From Solicola gregarius (lineage in GTDB: Bacteria > Actinomycetota > Actinomycetes > Propionibacteriales > Nocardioidaceae), in assembly GCF_025790165.1 (NCBI RefSeq), contig NZ_CP094970.1, positions 1,054,001 to 1,118,000 of the forward strand: a stretch of DNA of 64,000 nt, written 5' to 3'. Each line of letters begins with the position of its first letter. Position 1 is the first letter of the stretch. Below are positions 17,390 to 28,457 of the stretch, piece after piece. The notes beneath the pieces are model-generated. The model was not told the origin of the DNA and made no database searches. It saw only the letters and a list, made by a program, of their open reading frames with translations. Made by a program: the position numbers and the translations under genes.

Positions 17390-17955
17390 CCGGACTTCCC
17401 CGCGCAGGGGCCCGTCGGCCACGACCCCGCAAGGAGCGCGAGCGCTTCGTCGCCGAGCGGGTTGACGCCGGAGCCCTCGGCGAGCGACTGCCCGACGAGT
17501 ACGTGCAGACACTTGACCCGAGTCGGCATCCCCCCTGCGGACACCCGAGCGATCTCGGGTACGTGCGCGATCGCGTCACGTTGCTCGAGATAGCGCTCGT
17601 GCGCGCGGGCGTACCGATCGGCGAGGGCGGGGTCGGACGCGAGGCGCTCGCTCATCTCGCGCATCAGGCCCGAGCCCTCGAGCGTGCCGATCGCGCCGGT
17701 CAGGCGCGGGCAGGTGACGTAGTAGAGCGTCGGGAACGGCGTGCCGTCCGCAAGGCGCGGTTCGGTCTCGACGACGGCCGGATGTCCGCTGGGGCACCGG
17801 GCGGCGACGCGGCGCACCCCACGCGGCGGTCGGCCGAGCTGCTCGGCGACGGCGGCGAGGTCGGCCGGGTCGACGGCAGGGCTAGGCCGTGTCCCCGGAC
17901 CCCGCACCGGCTCGCGTGCCTCCGCATCCCGACCGGCTGCGTTACGGTCGTTCAT
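17386..17955 (-). CDS. DUF501 family protein
   Basis: A 189-residue protein. The DUF501 core runs from VDPADLAAVAEQLGRPPRGV through CPSGHPAVVETEPRLADGTP, FPTLYYVTCPRLTGAIGTLE and MPTRVKCLHVLVGQSLAEGS, which has conserved Cys residues. Function unknown; the gene is conserved between ftsB and ppx. The start is uncertain: ATG 17955 or GTG 17907. The region 17907-18015 before the conserved core is a repeat also found in the linker of the flavoprotein near 31900, in the same reading frame. Confidence 0.85.
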   Translation of the reverse strand: MNDRNAAGRDAEAREPVRGPGTRPSPAVDPADLAAVAEQLGRPPRGVRRVAARCPSGHPAVVETEPRLADGTPFPTLYYVTCPRLTGAIGTLEGSGLMREMSERLASDPALADRYARAHERYLEQRDAIAHVPEIARVSAGGMPTRVKCLHVLVGQSLAEGSGVNPLGDEALALLAGSWPTGPCAGKSG

Positions 17956-18018
17956 AGGAGGACCCACTCCAATTTCACTCCCGCGCCTTGCCGGATCGGG
18001 CGCTGAGTCCCGCTCGCG
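17905..18018 (-). repeat. Interspersed coding repeat, copy A
   Basis: Reading the minus strand, GCGAGCGGGA then GCGCCCGATCCGGCAAGGC is followed by 41 divergent bases and then AACGCAGCCGGTCGGGATGC. The same two blocks, with exactly 41 bases between them, occur on the plus strand at 31897-32009. Translated in frame with DUF501 it gives APDPAR ... NAAGRDAEAREP. Confidence 0.7.
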
Positions 18019-18055
18019 GATCGGTGCGGAGTCCGAGGACACGACCTGGGTTGCG

Positions 18056-18646
18056 TCACTGCCTCATCCCGCGTGGCCGGACGATCTTCGGCTTCTTGTC
18101 CTTCTGCTTGCGTTCCGGCTCGTCTGCGGTCTGGTCTGCGGGCTCCTCGCCGGCGCTCTGCACGCTGCCCCACACCGTCGTGTACCACTGCTCATCATCG
18201 CCGGTCGAGTCGTCGCCACCGTCGGGTTCGGTGAGCTCGCCGTCGCCACCGAGGACGTCGCCGTTCTCGTCGAGCGTCGTATAGCCCGTCTCACCTGGTC
18301 GTAGCCAGCCGAAGCGCTCGCGTGCAAGCTTCTCGACGTACGCCGGGTCGTCGAGCCGAGCCTTCTCGAGTTCGCGTTCGTCGATGCTCTGCTGAGCCGC
18401 GGCGATGTCCGCCCGGGCCTGCGCGGTGTCTTCGCGTTGCTGCAGCCACGCCCGCAGGCTGGAGGCGTACGAGATCAGCAGCACCAGCATGACGAGGAAC
18501 AGCACCGCCGCGCGGCCGGTCAGCCGGGAGCCGCCGCCGGACTGCTGCGGCTCCTCGTCGGGCGGGCCAGCGGGAGCGCGTACACGGCGCACCGCTCCCG
18601 CCCGCCCGGCGGGACGGGAGCGTGGGGTGCGCCGCTTGCTCGTCAT
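18056..18646 (-). CDS. ftsB: FtsB/DivIC-type septum formation initiator
   Basis: A 196-residue bitopic protein: basic cytoplasmic N-terminus (1-43), one membrane helix (about 47-62, AVLFLVMLVLLISYASSL), a short coiled coil (WLQQREDTAQARADIAAAQQ then SIDERELEKARL), then the DivIC signature DPAYVEKLARERFGWLRPGE with GYTTL. The acidic C-terminal tail ends in a Lys/Arg cluster. It acts in the divisome with FtsQ and FtsL. It starts 4 bp after the enolase stop and is followed by DUF501 and ppx. Confidence 0.9.
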   Translation of the reverse strand: MTSKRRTPRSRPAGRAGAVRRVRAPAGPPDEEPQQSGGGSRLTGRAAVLFLVMLVLLISYASSLRAWLQQREDTAQARADIAAAQQSIDERELEKARLDDPAYVEKLARERFGWLRPGETGYTTLDENGDVLGGDGELTEPDGGDDSTGDDEQWYTTVWGSVQSAGEEPADQTADEPERKQKDKKPKIVRPRGMRQ

Positions 18647-18650
18647 CGGA

Positions 18651-21283
<2,633 letters not shown>

Positions 21284-21311
21284 CGTACTCCGCACCACCC
21301 ATCGCGCGTTC

Positions 21312-21341
21312 TTGACTACCGTAACGAAATAGCAATACGTT
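21312..21341 (+). promoter_or_regulatory. Candidate promoter of the aryl-CoA ligase gene
   Basis: TTGACT (21312-21317) and TACGTT (21336-21341) are separated by 18 bp, about 60 bp upstream of the ligase ATG. The interval contains CGTAACGAAATAGCAATACG, with CGTA/TACG ends, a possible regulator site. Inferred from consensus only. Confidence 0.4.
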
Positions 21342-21402
21342 GGGGGTGGCCGTCACACCCTCGGCCCGGACTCGGGCGGCCCATACGCACAGGGAGCCAC
21401 CA

Positions 21403-23007
21403 ATGGAGCTGTCACCCTCGGCCCATACCGACACGTTCTGTCGCGACAACCTGCCGCCCGCAGAGCAGTGGCCGGAGTTCCTGTTCGACCTCCCCGACGT
21501 GCAGTACCCCGACCGGCTGAACTGCGCAACGGCCCTGCTCGACGACGTCATCGACAAGCACGGCGCCGACCGCCCGTGCCTGCACGCCCCCGGCCAGCAG
21601 ACCTGGTTGTACGGACACCTGCGCGCGATCTCCAACAAGATCGCGAACCACCTACGCAACGACGTCGGCATCGTCCCCGGCAACCGGGTGCTGCTGCGCG
21701 GCCCCAACAACCCGTGGCTCGTCGCCTGCTGGCTCGGCGTGCTCAAGGCCGGCGCCGTCGTCGTCACCACGATGCCGCTGCTGCGCTCCGGCGAGCTCAC
21801 GGCGATCGACGAGAGCGCCAAGGTCGCCGTGTCGCTGTGCGACCACCGCTTCCTCGACGACCTCAACGCCGCCGGACTCGCCGCGCCGGCGGTCCCGTAC
21901 GGCGGCGACGGCGACGACGACTTGACCCGGCTGATCGAACGGCAGCCGATCACCCACGACGACGTCGAGACCGCCGCCGACGACGTCGCGCTGCTCGCGT
22001 ACACCTCGGGTACGACGGGCAAGCCCAAGGCCACCATGCACTTCCACCGCGACGTGCTCGCCAACGCCGACACCTTCTCCAAGCACGTGCTTCGACCGCA
22101 CGCCGACGACGTGTTCACCGGCACTCCCCCGCTGGCCTTCACGTTCGGGCTCGGCGGAATCGTCGTGTTCCCGCTGCGCGTAGGCGCTTCGACACTGCTG
22201 ATCGAGAAGGCGAGCCCGGCGGAGCTCGCGAGCCTCATCAACGACTACAGCGCGACGATCTGCTTCACCGCGCCCACCGCCTACCGCGCGATGCTCGCGA
22301 CGGGAGACGTACGCCTGCTCGACAGCCTGCGGGCAGGAGTGTCCGCGGGCGAGCACCTGCCGGCGGCGACGTGGGAAGCGTTCCGCGATGCGACGGGCGT
22401 CCGCCTGATCAACGGCATCGGCGCGACGGAGATGCTGCACATCTTCATCTCGGCCTCGGGCGACGACATCAGGCCCGGCTCGACCGGTCGCGCCGTGCCC
22501 GGGTACGTCGCGACCGTTGTCGACGACGCGGGCGCACCGGTCCCGCCCGGCACGGTCGGCCGCCTTGCCGTCAAGGGCCCGACCGGCTGCCGCTACCTCG
22601 CCGACCCGCGCCAGACCTCGTACGTGAAGAACGGCTGGAACATCACCGGCGACACGTTCCTCGAGGACGACGACGGCTACTTCTGGTACCAGGCGCGTAG
22701 CGACGACATGATCGTCTCCTCCGGCTACAACATCGCCGCGCCCGAGGTCGAGGAGGCGTTGCTGCTGCACGACGACGTCGCGGAGTGCGCCGTCGTCGGT
22801 GTGCCCGACGAGGCCCGTGGCACGCTCGTCAAGGCGTACGTCGTCCTACAGAACGGCATCGTCGGCGGCGATGAGTTGCGCAAGGAGCTGCAGGACTTCA
22901 CCAAACAGCAGATCGCACCGTACAAGTACCCGCGGGCACTGGAGTTCCTCGACCAGCTGCCGCGGACGGCGACCGGCAAACTGCAACGGTTCCGCCTCCG
23001 CGCATGA
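21403..23007 (+). CDS. AMP-forming aryl-CoA ligase (benzoate/2-aminobenzoate-CoA ligase type)
   Basis: A 534-residue acyl-adenylate-forming enzyme. ATP loop LLAYTSGTTGKPKATMHFHR (about residues 203-222), adenylate motif GIGATEMLHIFISA near 345, and the C-terminal Lys motif RTATGKLQRFRL. The GATEMLHIF and GCRYLADPRQTSYVKNGWN stretches resemble benzoate- and 2-aminobenzoate-CoA ligases. It would activate an aromatic acid for the CoA-dependent enzymes encoded downstream. ATG 21403 follows AGGGAGCC. It overlaps the PaaX-type regulator by 4 bp (ATGA). Confidence 0.82.
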   Translation: MELSPSAHTDTFCRDNLPPAEQWPEFLFDLPDVQYPDRLNCATALLDDVIDKHGADRPCLHAPGQQTWLYGHLRAISNKIANHLRNDVGIVPGNRVLLRGPNNPWLVACWLGVLKAGAVVVTTMPLLRSGELTAIDESAKVAVSLCDHRFLDDLNAAGLAAPAVPYGGDGDDDLTRLIERQPITHDDVETAADDVALLAYTSGTTGKPKATMHFHRDVLANADTFSKHVLRPHADDVFTGTPPLAFTFGLGGIVVFPLRVGASTLLIEKASPAELASLINDYSATICFTAPTAYRAMLATGDVRLLDSLRAGVSAGEHLPAATWEAFRDATGVRLINGIGATEMLHIFISASGDDIRPGSTGRAVPGYVATVVDDAGAPVPPGTVGRLAVKGPTGCRYLADPRQTSYVKNGWNITGDTFLEDDDGYFWYQARSDDMIVSSGYNIAAPEVEEALLLHDDVAECAVVGVPDEARGTLVKAYVVLQNGIVGGDELRKELQDFTKQQIAPYKYPRALEFLDQLPRTATGKLQRFRLRA

Positions 23008-23990
23008 CGAGCGGCGAGGAAGGTAGCGAGCGCAGCGGCCGGCGCGAGGGACGAGCGACGTCCGCGCAGCGAGCGGACGACCGAGCGCGACCAAGAGGTC
23101 GCGGCGAGGAAGGTAGCGAGCGCAGCGGCCGGCGCGAGGGACGAGCGACGTCCGCGCAGCGAGCGGACGACCGAGCGCGACCAAGAGGTGCCGCTGCCCT
23201 TCCACCGCGCCAGCTCATCACCAGCCTCTACGGCCTGTACGCGCGCGACGAACACGACTGGCTCTCGGTCGCCTCGCTCGTACGACTGATGGCCGAGCTC
23301 GACGTCGACGCGGCGGCCGTACGCTCGTCGGTGTCCCGGCTGAAGAAGCGCTCCATGCTGCAGAGCGTCCGCCGCGACGGCCGCGCCGGCTACGCGCTCT
23401 CGGAGCAGACGGTCGAGCTGCTCCGCGAGGGCGACGTACGTATCTTCGAGCGCCCGCGCGCGACGGCCGACGACGGCTGGCTGGTCGTCGTCTTCTCGGT
23501 GCCGGAGTCCGAACGCGCCAAGCGGCATTCATTGCGCACCCTGCTCGGCCGGCTCGGCTTCGGGTCGGTCGCGCCGGGTGTGTGGATCGCACCAGGACCC
23601 TTGTACGACGAGGCGTTGCACGCGCTCGAGCGGATGGACCTCAGCGCGTACACGGAGTTCTTCCGCGGCGACTACCTCGGCGTCGGCGCCGCGACCGGCC
23701 GCGTACGCGAGTGGTGGGATCTCGACACGGTCGATGCGCTGTACCGCGAGTTCATCGCGCTCTACGCGTCCGCGCGCGATGCGCCCGACGCCGATCCGGG
23801 CGATGCGTTCCGCACGTACGTGCCGCTGTTGACCCGGTGGCGGCGTCTCCCGTACCTCGACCCGGGGCTGCCGCTCGCGTACCTGCCCGACGACTGGTCG
23901 GGCATCCGGGCCGGCGAGCTGTTCGCCGAGCTCGACAAGCGGATGCGCCCTGCGGCCGACCGGCACGCACATGCCCTGCTGCGCGAGTGA
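23004..23990 (+). CDS. PaaX-type transcriptional repressor with N-terminal tandem repeat
   Basis: A 328-residue protein. Residues about 4-62 are two copies of a 30-residue Arg/Glu-rich unit (GEEGSERSGRREGRATSAQR and so on) encoded by a 90-bp tandem repeat. From PPRQLITSLYGLYARDEHDW the PaaX winged helix begins (VRSSVSRLKKRSMLQSVRR), then the PaaX central domain (DDGWLVVVFSVPESERAKRH) and C-terminal domain. PaaX repressors respond to aryl-CoA effectors. Coupled by ATGA to the aryl-CoA ligase, so the ligase product or a later CoA ester is the likely ligand. No alternative in-frame start lies between the repeat and the domain. Confidence 0.85.
   Translation: MTSGEEGSERSGRREGRATSAQRADDRARPRGRGEEGSERSGRREGRATSAQRADDRARPRGAAALPPRQLITSLYGLYARDEHDWLSVASLVRLMAELDVDAAAVRSSVSRLKKRSMLQSVRRDGRAGYALSEQTVELLREGDVRIFERPRATADDGWLVVVFSVPESERAKRHSLRTLLGRLGFGSVAPGVWIAPGPLYDEALHALERMDLSAYTEFFRGDYLGVGAATGRVREWWDLDTVDALYREFIALYASARDAPDADPGDAFRTYVPLLTRWRRLPYLDPGLPLAYLPDDWSGIRAGELFAELDKRMRPAADRHAHALLRE
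23011..23190 (+). repeat. 90-bp tandem direct repeat, two copies, in the PaaX-type gene
   Basis: Units 23011-23100 and 23101-23190 are identical or nearly so, starting GCGGCGAGGAAGGTAGCGAG and ending GCGACCAAGAGGT. The unit length is a multiple of three, so it preserves the reading frame. Its GCGAGCGCAGCG-rich composition resembles intergenic low-complexity repeats of high-GC actinobacteria. Confidence 0.92.
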
Positions 23991-23993
23991 CCG

Positions 23994-25286
23994 TCAGAAG
24001 ACGGTGTCCTCCTGGTCAGGGATGACGTTGCCGTCGTCGTCGATGACCGGGCCGAGGTTGCCGTCGGCATCCTCGTACGCCGTCGTCGAGCAGGGGTAAG
24101 GCTCCTCGCGCTTCGGCATCGGCTCGATGAACATCGGGTTCACGACCCAACGGCCGTCGAGGTTGTGATAGGCCCGGCACATCAGCTCGTCCTTGTTGCG
24201 GTTGAGCGCGACCCGTACGCCGGTCGCATCGCGGAGCATGGTGACGTCGGTCGTCGCGTCGCCGCCCGCGAGCGCCTGACGCTGGTCGGCCGGCGCGGGG
24301 TCGAGCTGCGCCTCGCCTTCGATGCCGAGGATCTCCTTGTTGATGAAGCAGCGCTTGCCGTCGATGTACGGCATGATCGCGTCGTCGCCGTCGGCGATGC
24401 CGCCGCAGCCCTCGAGGTGGCCGTTGAGCACGCCCTTGGTGGTCAGCGAACGGATGCCGATCGTGTGGTGCCGCGGGACGCCGACGCCGATGCCCCACAC
24501 GTCGGCCGTCTCCTTGGGCGATGCACTGACCACCCACACGTCGAACCCGGCGAACTTCAGCGTCCGGATCAGGTCGCGGATCTGTGGGTAGTAACGGATC
24601 CACGCCACCTCGGTGCTCGAGCCGACCTGCTGGGTGGCGCCGACCGGGTTCGACAACGCCTCCCGTCGAGCGTGCCGGGCGATCGACCGTACCTCCGCCG
24701 GACGGTAACCCGCGTTGATCTGTGCGACCCACGCGTAGCTGGCCTCCATGATGCGGTGGTCGTAGCCCTCGAACACCGCATCACCGTCGGTCGTGACGGC
24801 GTCCTTGCGTACGGACAGGAGCTCGTCGGCGCAGCCGATGTCGGTGCTGGTGGGCAGCGACTCGCCTGCGGGTACGTCCGTTCCGCACGCCGCACTGAGC
24901 GCGTCTGCCCCGGCGTCGGTCATGTAGCGGCTGGTGTTGCGCCAGTCCTGGCCCTTCGGCTGGAGGATCTTGTCGTGCCGCAGCATCCAGAAGATCGTCT
25001 GGTCGGAGATGTCGTTCTTGATGACCGTGTTGTCCCAGTCGAAGACCGCGACCGGCTTGGCGTGCGGGTCGTACGAGTCGGAGCATCGACCCCGCTCGTC
25101 GATCGTCTGCTGGACCTGCGCCGCGTTGTCGCCGTACCACTCGTCCGCGCGCTGCAGCTGCGGACACCATCCCGTACGCGGCGCGGCGTCGTCTCCGGTC
25201 GACGCCCCGGCGCCGAGAGGTACGAGTGCCATGCACGCGGCAGCGAGAGCTGTGGCGGCGGTGAGGACGCGGCGTTGCTTCGGCAT
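23994..25286 (-). CDS. Secreted HAD-superfamily phosphatase
   Basis: A 430-residue exported phosphatase. Signal peptide at about 1-28 (VLTAATALAAACMALVPLGA). HAD motif I is AVFDWDNTVIKND (DxDxT type), motif II is VWVVSASPKE, a conserved Lys lies in TTKGVLNG, and motif III acids are in GGDATTDVTMLRDA. The layout resembles SerB-like phosphatases such as phosphorylcholine phosphatase; the substrate is not known. Start at 25286 follows GGAG. It converges on the PaaX-type gene with a 3-bp gap and looks unrelated to the aromatic cluster. Confidence 0.83.
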   Translation of the reverse strand: MPKQRRVLTAATALAAACMALVPLGAGASTGDDAAPRTGWCPQLQRADEWYGDNAAQVQQTIDERGRCSDSYDPHAKPVAVFDWDNTVIKNDISDQTIFWMLRHDKILQPKGQDWRNTSRYMTDAGADALSAACGTDVPAGESLPTSTDIGCADELLSVRKDAVTTDGDAVFEGYDHRIMEASYAWVAQINAGYRPAEVRSIARHARREALSNPVGATQQVGSSTEVAWIRYYPQIRDLIRTLKFAGFDVWVVSASPKETADVWGIGVGVPRHHTIGIRSLTTKGVLNGHLEGCGGIADGDDAIMPYIDGKRCFINKEILGIEGEAQLDPAPADQRQALAGGDATTDVTMLRDATGVRVALNRNKDELMCRAYHNLDGRWVVNPMFIEPMPKREEPYPCSTTAYEDADGNLGPVIDDDGNVIPDQEDTVF

Positions 25287-25373
25287 CACGGGTCTCCATG
25301 CGGGTTGGCGCTGTCGGTTCGCCATGCTGGCACAACCGCGGCGCACTCGCACGGCCCGAACGCCGCGGGCGCG

Positions 25374-26210
25374 TCAGACCCGGATGATGATCTCGCCGTG
25401 CGGAAGGCCGAACCACCCGTCCGGGTGGTCGACCCACTCCCGCCATCCGGCGGAGACGTCTTCCAGCTCGGCGCGGGTCGCGTACCCGCCGTCGGTTGCC
25501 AGCTCGGCGATGCGCGAGTGCAGGATGCGGTCGGCCCACATGCCGCCCCACCACTCGCGGTCCGCCGGTGTCGAGTGGCACCAGGTCGACGCGCTGGGCG
25601 TGACATCCTTGGCGCCTGCCGCATGCGCCCAGGCGAGCAGCCGACGTCCGGCGTCCGGTTCGGCTCCGCCGCCGCGGGCAACATCGTGGTAGATCTCGAG
25701 CCAGCGGTCGAGCCGGGGGTCCTCGGGGTACCAGATCATCCCGCCGTAGTCGCTGTCGCGGGCGGCGACGATCCCGCCCGGGCGTACGACGCGCATCATC
25801 TCGCGCAACGCGGCCGGCGGATCGGTCAGATGCAGCAGCACCTGGTGGGCGTGTGCGACGTCGTACGAGTCGGTCTCCGCGTCGAGCGCGTAGACGTCAT
25901 CGGTCGCGAAAGTGGTGTTGTCGACACCGGCGCGCTCGGCGTTGGCGCGCGCCTGGTCGAGTACGTCGGCGGACGGGTCGATGCCGTGCACGCGCCCGGG
26001 TGCGACTCTCGCCGCGATGTCGACGGTGATGGTGCCAGGCCCGCAGCCGACGTCGAGCACGTCCTGGCCGGGACTCAGGTGCGGGGCGAGGTATCCCGCG
26101 GAGTTCGACACATCGCGCCAGTGCTGGCTGCGTACGACGCTCTCCGCATGCCCTTGCCCATAGGCTTGTTCCGCGTCGGTCATGGCCGCAGCGTACGCCT
26201 CGGTGTTCAC
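25374..26210 (-). CDS. Class I SAM-dependent methyltransferase
   Basis: A 278-residue methyltransferase. Motif I is VLDVGCGPGTITVDIAARV (about residues 51-69), with HGIDPSADVLDQARANAERA, DSYDVAHAHQVLLHLTDPPA and LREMMRVVRPGGIVAARDSD following. The size and the C-terminal region fit the UbiE/COQ5-like group of uncertain substrate. Start at 26210 or at the internal ATG 26183 (MTDAEQ). It is downstream of the RidA operon but separated by 177 bp holding palindromes, so it is probably a separate unit. Confidence 0.8.
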   Translation of the reverse strand: MNTEAYAAAMTDAEQAYGQGHAESVVRSQHWRDVSNSAGYLAPHLSPGQDVLDVGCGPGTITVDIAARVAPGRVHGIDPSADVLDQARANAERAGVDNTTFATDDVYALDAETDSYDVAHAHQVLLHLTDPPAALREMMRVVRPGGIVAARDSDYGGMIWYPEDPRLDRWLEIYHDVARGGGAEPDAGRRLLAWAHAAGAKDVTPSASTWCHSTPADREWWGGMWADRILHSRIAELATDGGYATRAELEDVSAGWREWVDHPDGWFGLPHGEIIIRV

Positions 26211-26254
26211 CAGGCGGAACGATTCGTCTCACATCCCGGCCACGCCGGTTGTAT

Positions 26255-26292
26255 GTTTACCATGTTTACATGGTAAACGTGCACTGTGCACG
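26255..26292. repeat. TTTACCATG-family palindrome, second copy
   Basis: GTTTACCATGT (26255-26265) pairs with ACATGGTAAAC (26268-26278), and CGTGCAC/GTGCACG overlaps it at 26278-26292. About 30 bp further, CTTGCCGTGCAAGGCG repeats a phrase from the 16355-16449 cluster. Both loci lie just after the last gene of a minus-strand unit. Confidence 0.7.
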
Positions 26293-26387
26293 GCGTAGAC
26301 ACCATGCACAGCAGACGCTTGCCGTGCAAGGCGTACGCGGACGGGGCAACGTTCGCCCTCGACCCGCGTCGCCCCGGCCGCCACGGC

Positions 26388-26789
26388 CTACTCCAGCACC
26401 GCGGTGCCTTGCACCTCGACCAGCGCCTCGACATCCCAGAGCCGCGTGACGCCGACGGCCGCCATCGCGGGGTAGTCGGATCCGACGAGACGCCGCCAGA
26501 CGCGGCCGATCTCGCGCATGTTGGCCTTGTAGTCCTCGATGTCGACGAGGTAGACCGTCAACGAGGCAAGGCGATCGGGCGTACCGCCCGCGGCGTCCAG
26601 CGCCGCGAGCAGGTTGCCGAGCGCCTTCTCGAACTGCTCCACTATCCCGTCGCCGACGATCCTGCCGTCGGCATTCAGCGCGGTCTGTCCTGCGAGGTGA
26701 ACCGTCACCCCGCTCGTACGCACGGCATGGCTGAAGCCGGTTGCCGGCGCGAGCTGATCCGGATTGATTCGCTCCAGGCCAGAAGTCAT
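26388..26789 (-). CDS. RidA family enamine/imine deaminase-like protein
   Basis: A 133-residue protein of the YjgF/YER057c/UK114 family. VTVHLAGQTALNADGRIVGD, EQFEKALGNLLAALDAAGGT, LASLTVYLVDIEDYKANMRE and PAMAAVGVTRLWDVEALVEV are the family blocks, and the active-site Arg is in the VTRLWD segment position. RidA proteins hydrolyse enamines and imines. Start 26789 overlaps the SDR stop by 4 bp, so it is the last gene of an SDR/hydratase operon. In a 2-aminobenzoyl-CoA route an enamine intermediate would need this activity, which makes the placement informative. Confidence 0.88.
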   Translation of the reverse strand: MTSGLERINPDQLAPATGFSHAVRTSGVTVHLAGQTALNADGRIVGDGIVEQFEKALGNLLAALDAAGGTPDRLASLTVYLVDIEDYKANMREIGRVWRRLVGSDYPAMAAVGVTRLWDVEALVEVQGTAVLE

Positions 26790-27538
26790 GACTGCACCGC
26801 TCCTCCATCGACGTTGATGCCTTGTCCGTTGATCGCCGCACTGCCTACGCACAGGTCGACCGCCTGCGCGACCTCGTCGGGCGTGACGAGCCGGCCGATC
26901 GGCTGCCGGCGCGCCAACACCTGTCGCGCGTCCTCGAGCGAGCGCCCCGTACGTTGCGCGATCGCCTCGACGGTCGTGTCGGTCATCGGCGTGTCGACGT
27001 ATCCGGGACACACCGCGTTGACCGTCACCCCCGACCGGGCGACCTCGGCCGCCGCCGCGCGTACCAGGCCGAGCACGCCGTGCTTGCTCGCGGAGTACGC
27101 GCTGACCTGCGACTCGCCACGCTTGGCGACGACGGACGCGATCACCACGACTCGGCCCCACCTCGCCTCCACCATGCTCGGAAGCGCCCTGCGCATACAC
27201 CGGAACGGCGCCGTCAGGTTCAGCTCCAATGCCTGCTGCCACTGCTCGTCCGTCGTGTCGACAAGCGGCGCCGCCGTACCCGACCCGGCGTTCGACACGA
27301 GCACCTCTACCGGCCCCCACTCGCCCTCAACCGCTGCGAAAGCCGCATCGAGCGCAGCCGCATCGGTCACATCGGCGGGTACGACGAGCGCGGGCCCAGG
27401 GAGCTCCGCGGCCACCGACTCGAGCCGTTCCGTGCCACGGGCGACCAGGGCGACCCGATGGCCCGACGCCGACAGCGACAACGCGACGGCACGCCCGACA
27501 CCCTGTCCGGCGCCGGTGACCATGCACACGCGAGACAT
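26786..27538 (-). CDS. Short-chain dehydrogenase/reductase (SDR)
   Basis: A 250-residue classical SDR. The cofactor loop is VTGAGQGVGRAVAL, the NAG motif is VSNAGSGTA, and the catalytic set is VVIASVVAKRGESQVSAYSASKHG (Ser, Tyr, Lys). TVNAVCPGYVDTPMTD and the C-terminal INGQGINVDGGAVQS complete the fold. The Thr-Gly-Ala loop followed by ARGTE suggests NADP(H). It probably acts as a 3-hydroxyacyl-CoA or ring-alcohol dehydrogenase after the hydratase. It joins the hydratase by a TGATG overlap and RidA by ATGA. Confidence 0.9.
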   Translation of the reverse strand: MSRVCMVTGAGQGVGRAVALSLSASGHRVALVARGTERLESVAAELPGPALVVPADVTDAAALDAAFAAVEGEWGPVEVLVSNAGSGTAAPLVDTTDEQWQQALELNLTAPFRCMRRALPSMVEARWGRVVVIASVVAKRGESQVSAYSASKHGVLGLVRAAAAEVARSGVTVNAVCPGYVDTPMTDTTVEAIAQRTGRSLEDARQVLARRQPIGRLVTPDEVAQAVDLCVGSAAINGQGINVDGGAVQS

Positions 27539-28365
27539 CAACGTCCCTTCCACTGCGGCCGCCGCTTCTCGTTGAACGCGGCGTGGAACTCCGCGTGGTC
27601 CTCGGTCGTCATCAACAGCGCCTGCGTCATCGCGTCGAGCTCGACCGATGCCCCCAACGGCATATCGAGCTCGCGAGTGATCAGGGCCTTGGTCTGTGCG
27701 TACCCGAGCGTCGGCCCGTCCGCGAGCCGACGCGCGAGCTTCGCGGTCGCCTCGACGAGCTCGTCGTCCGCGACCAGCTCGCTGACGAGGCCGTACCGGT
27801 CGGCGGTCTCGGCGTCGATCGTGTCGCCCAGCATCAGCAGCTGCGTCGCTCGGCCGGCGCCGACAACCCGGGGCAGCAGGTACGCCGCGCCCATGTCCCC
27901 TCCAGACAGGCCCACCTTCGTGAACAGGAACGCGAACCGGCCGGAGGCCGCGACGATCCGGAAGTCGGCGGCGAGAGCGACCACCGAGCCCGCGCCGGCC
28001 GCGATGCCCTGGATCGACGCGATGATCGGGATCGGACACTCACGCATCGCCTTGATCACGTCGCCGGTCATCTTCGTGAAGCCCATCAGGTCATGAGCGT
28101 CCATCGCGATCAGCTCGCCGATGATCTCGTTGACGTCACCACCGCCGCAGAATCCCGCACCCTCGCCGCGGATCACCAGCACCCTCGTATCGTCGCGATG
28201 CGGCAGCTCGTGTAGCAGATCGCGCAGGTCGGCGTAGCTCTCGAACGTCAGCGCGTTCAGCTTGTCGGGCCGGTTCAGCGTCACGGTCGCAACGCCGTCG
28301 GCGACGTCGAACCCGAAGTGTTGCCAGTCGTTCGTGATCGGTGCCGAGGCGCGATATCGAGTCAT
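27538..28365 (-). CDS. Enoyl-CoA hydratase/isomerase family protein
   Basis: A 275-residue crotonase. VATVTLNRPDKLNALTFESY, the first oxyanion loop RGEGAGFCGGGDVNEII, the second IQGIAAGAGSVVALAADFRI, and LSGGDMGAAYLLPRVVGAGR with the catalytic Gly/Asp region are visible; QTKALITREL is the helix before the C-terminal trimerisation segment. It is the promoter-proximal gene of the three-gene unit with SDR and RidA, and divergent from the amidohydrolase gene across 92 bp. Likely hydrates a ring-derived unsaturated CoA ester. Confidence 0.9.
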   Translation of the reverse strand: MTRYRASAPITNDWQHFGFDVADGVATVTLNRPDKLNALTFESYADLRDLLHELPHRDDTRVLVIRGEGAGFCGGGDVNEIIGELIAMDAHDLMGFTKMTGDVIKAMRECPIPIIASIQGIAAGAGSVVALAADFRIVAASGRFAFLFTKVGLSGGDMGAAYLLPRVVGAGRATQLLMLGDTIDAETADRYGLVSELVADDELVEATAKLARRLADGPTLGYAQTKALITRELDMPLGASVELDAMTQALLMTTEDHAEFHAAFNEKRRPQWKGR

Positions 28366-28457
28366 CCGGTCTCCTTGGGGCTGGGTCGTACCTGCGCTGA
28401 TTGGGTGCCATGTGCTAGAACGGCGCCGAGCACTGACGCCGAACTTTGGGGGATCGC

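Noticed and set aside
23011-23190. Tandem repeats considered as CRISPR or a mobile-element end
   Set aside because: Only two adjacent 90-bp units without spacers, in frame within a gene; no cas genes or transposase nearby.
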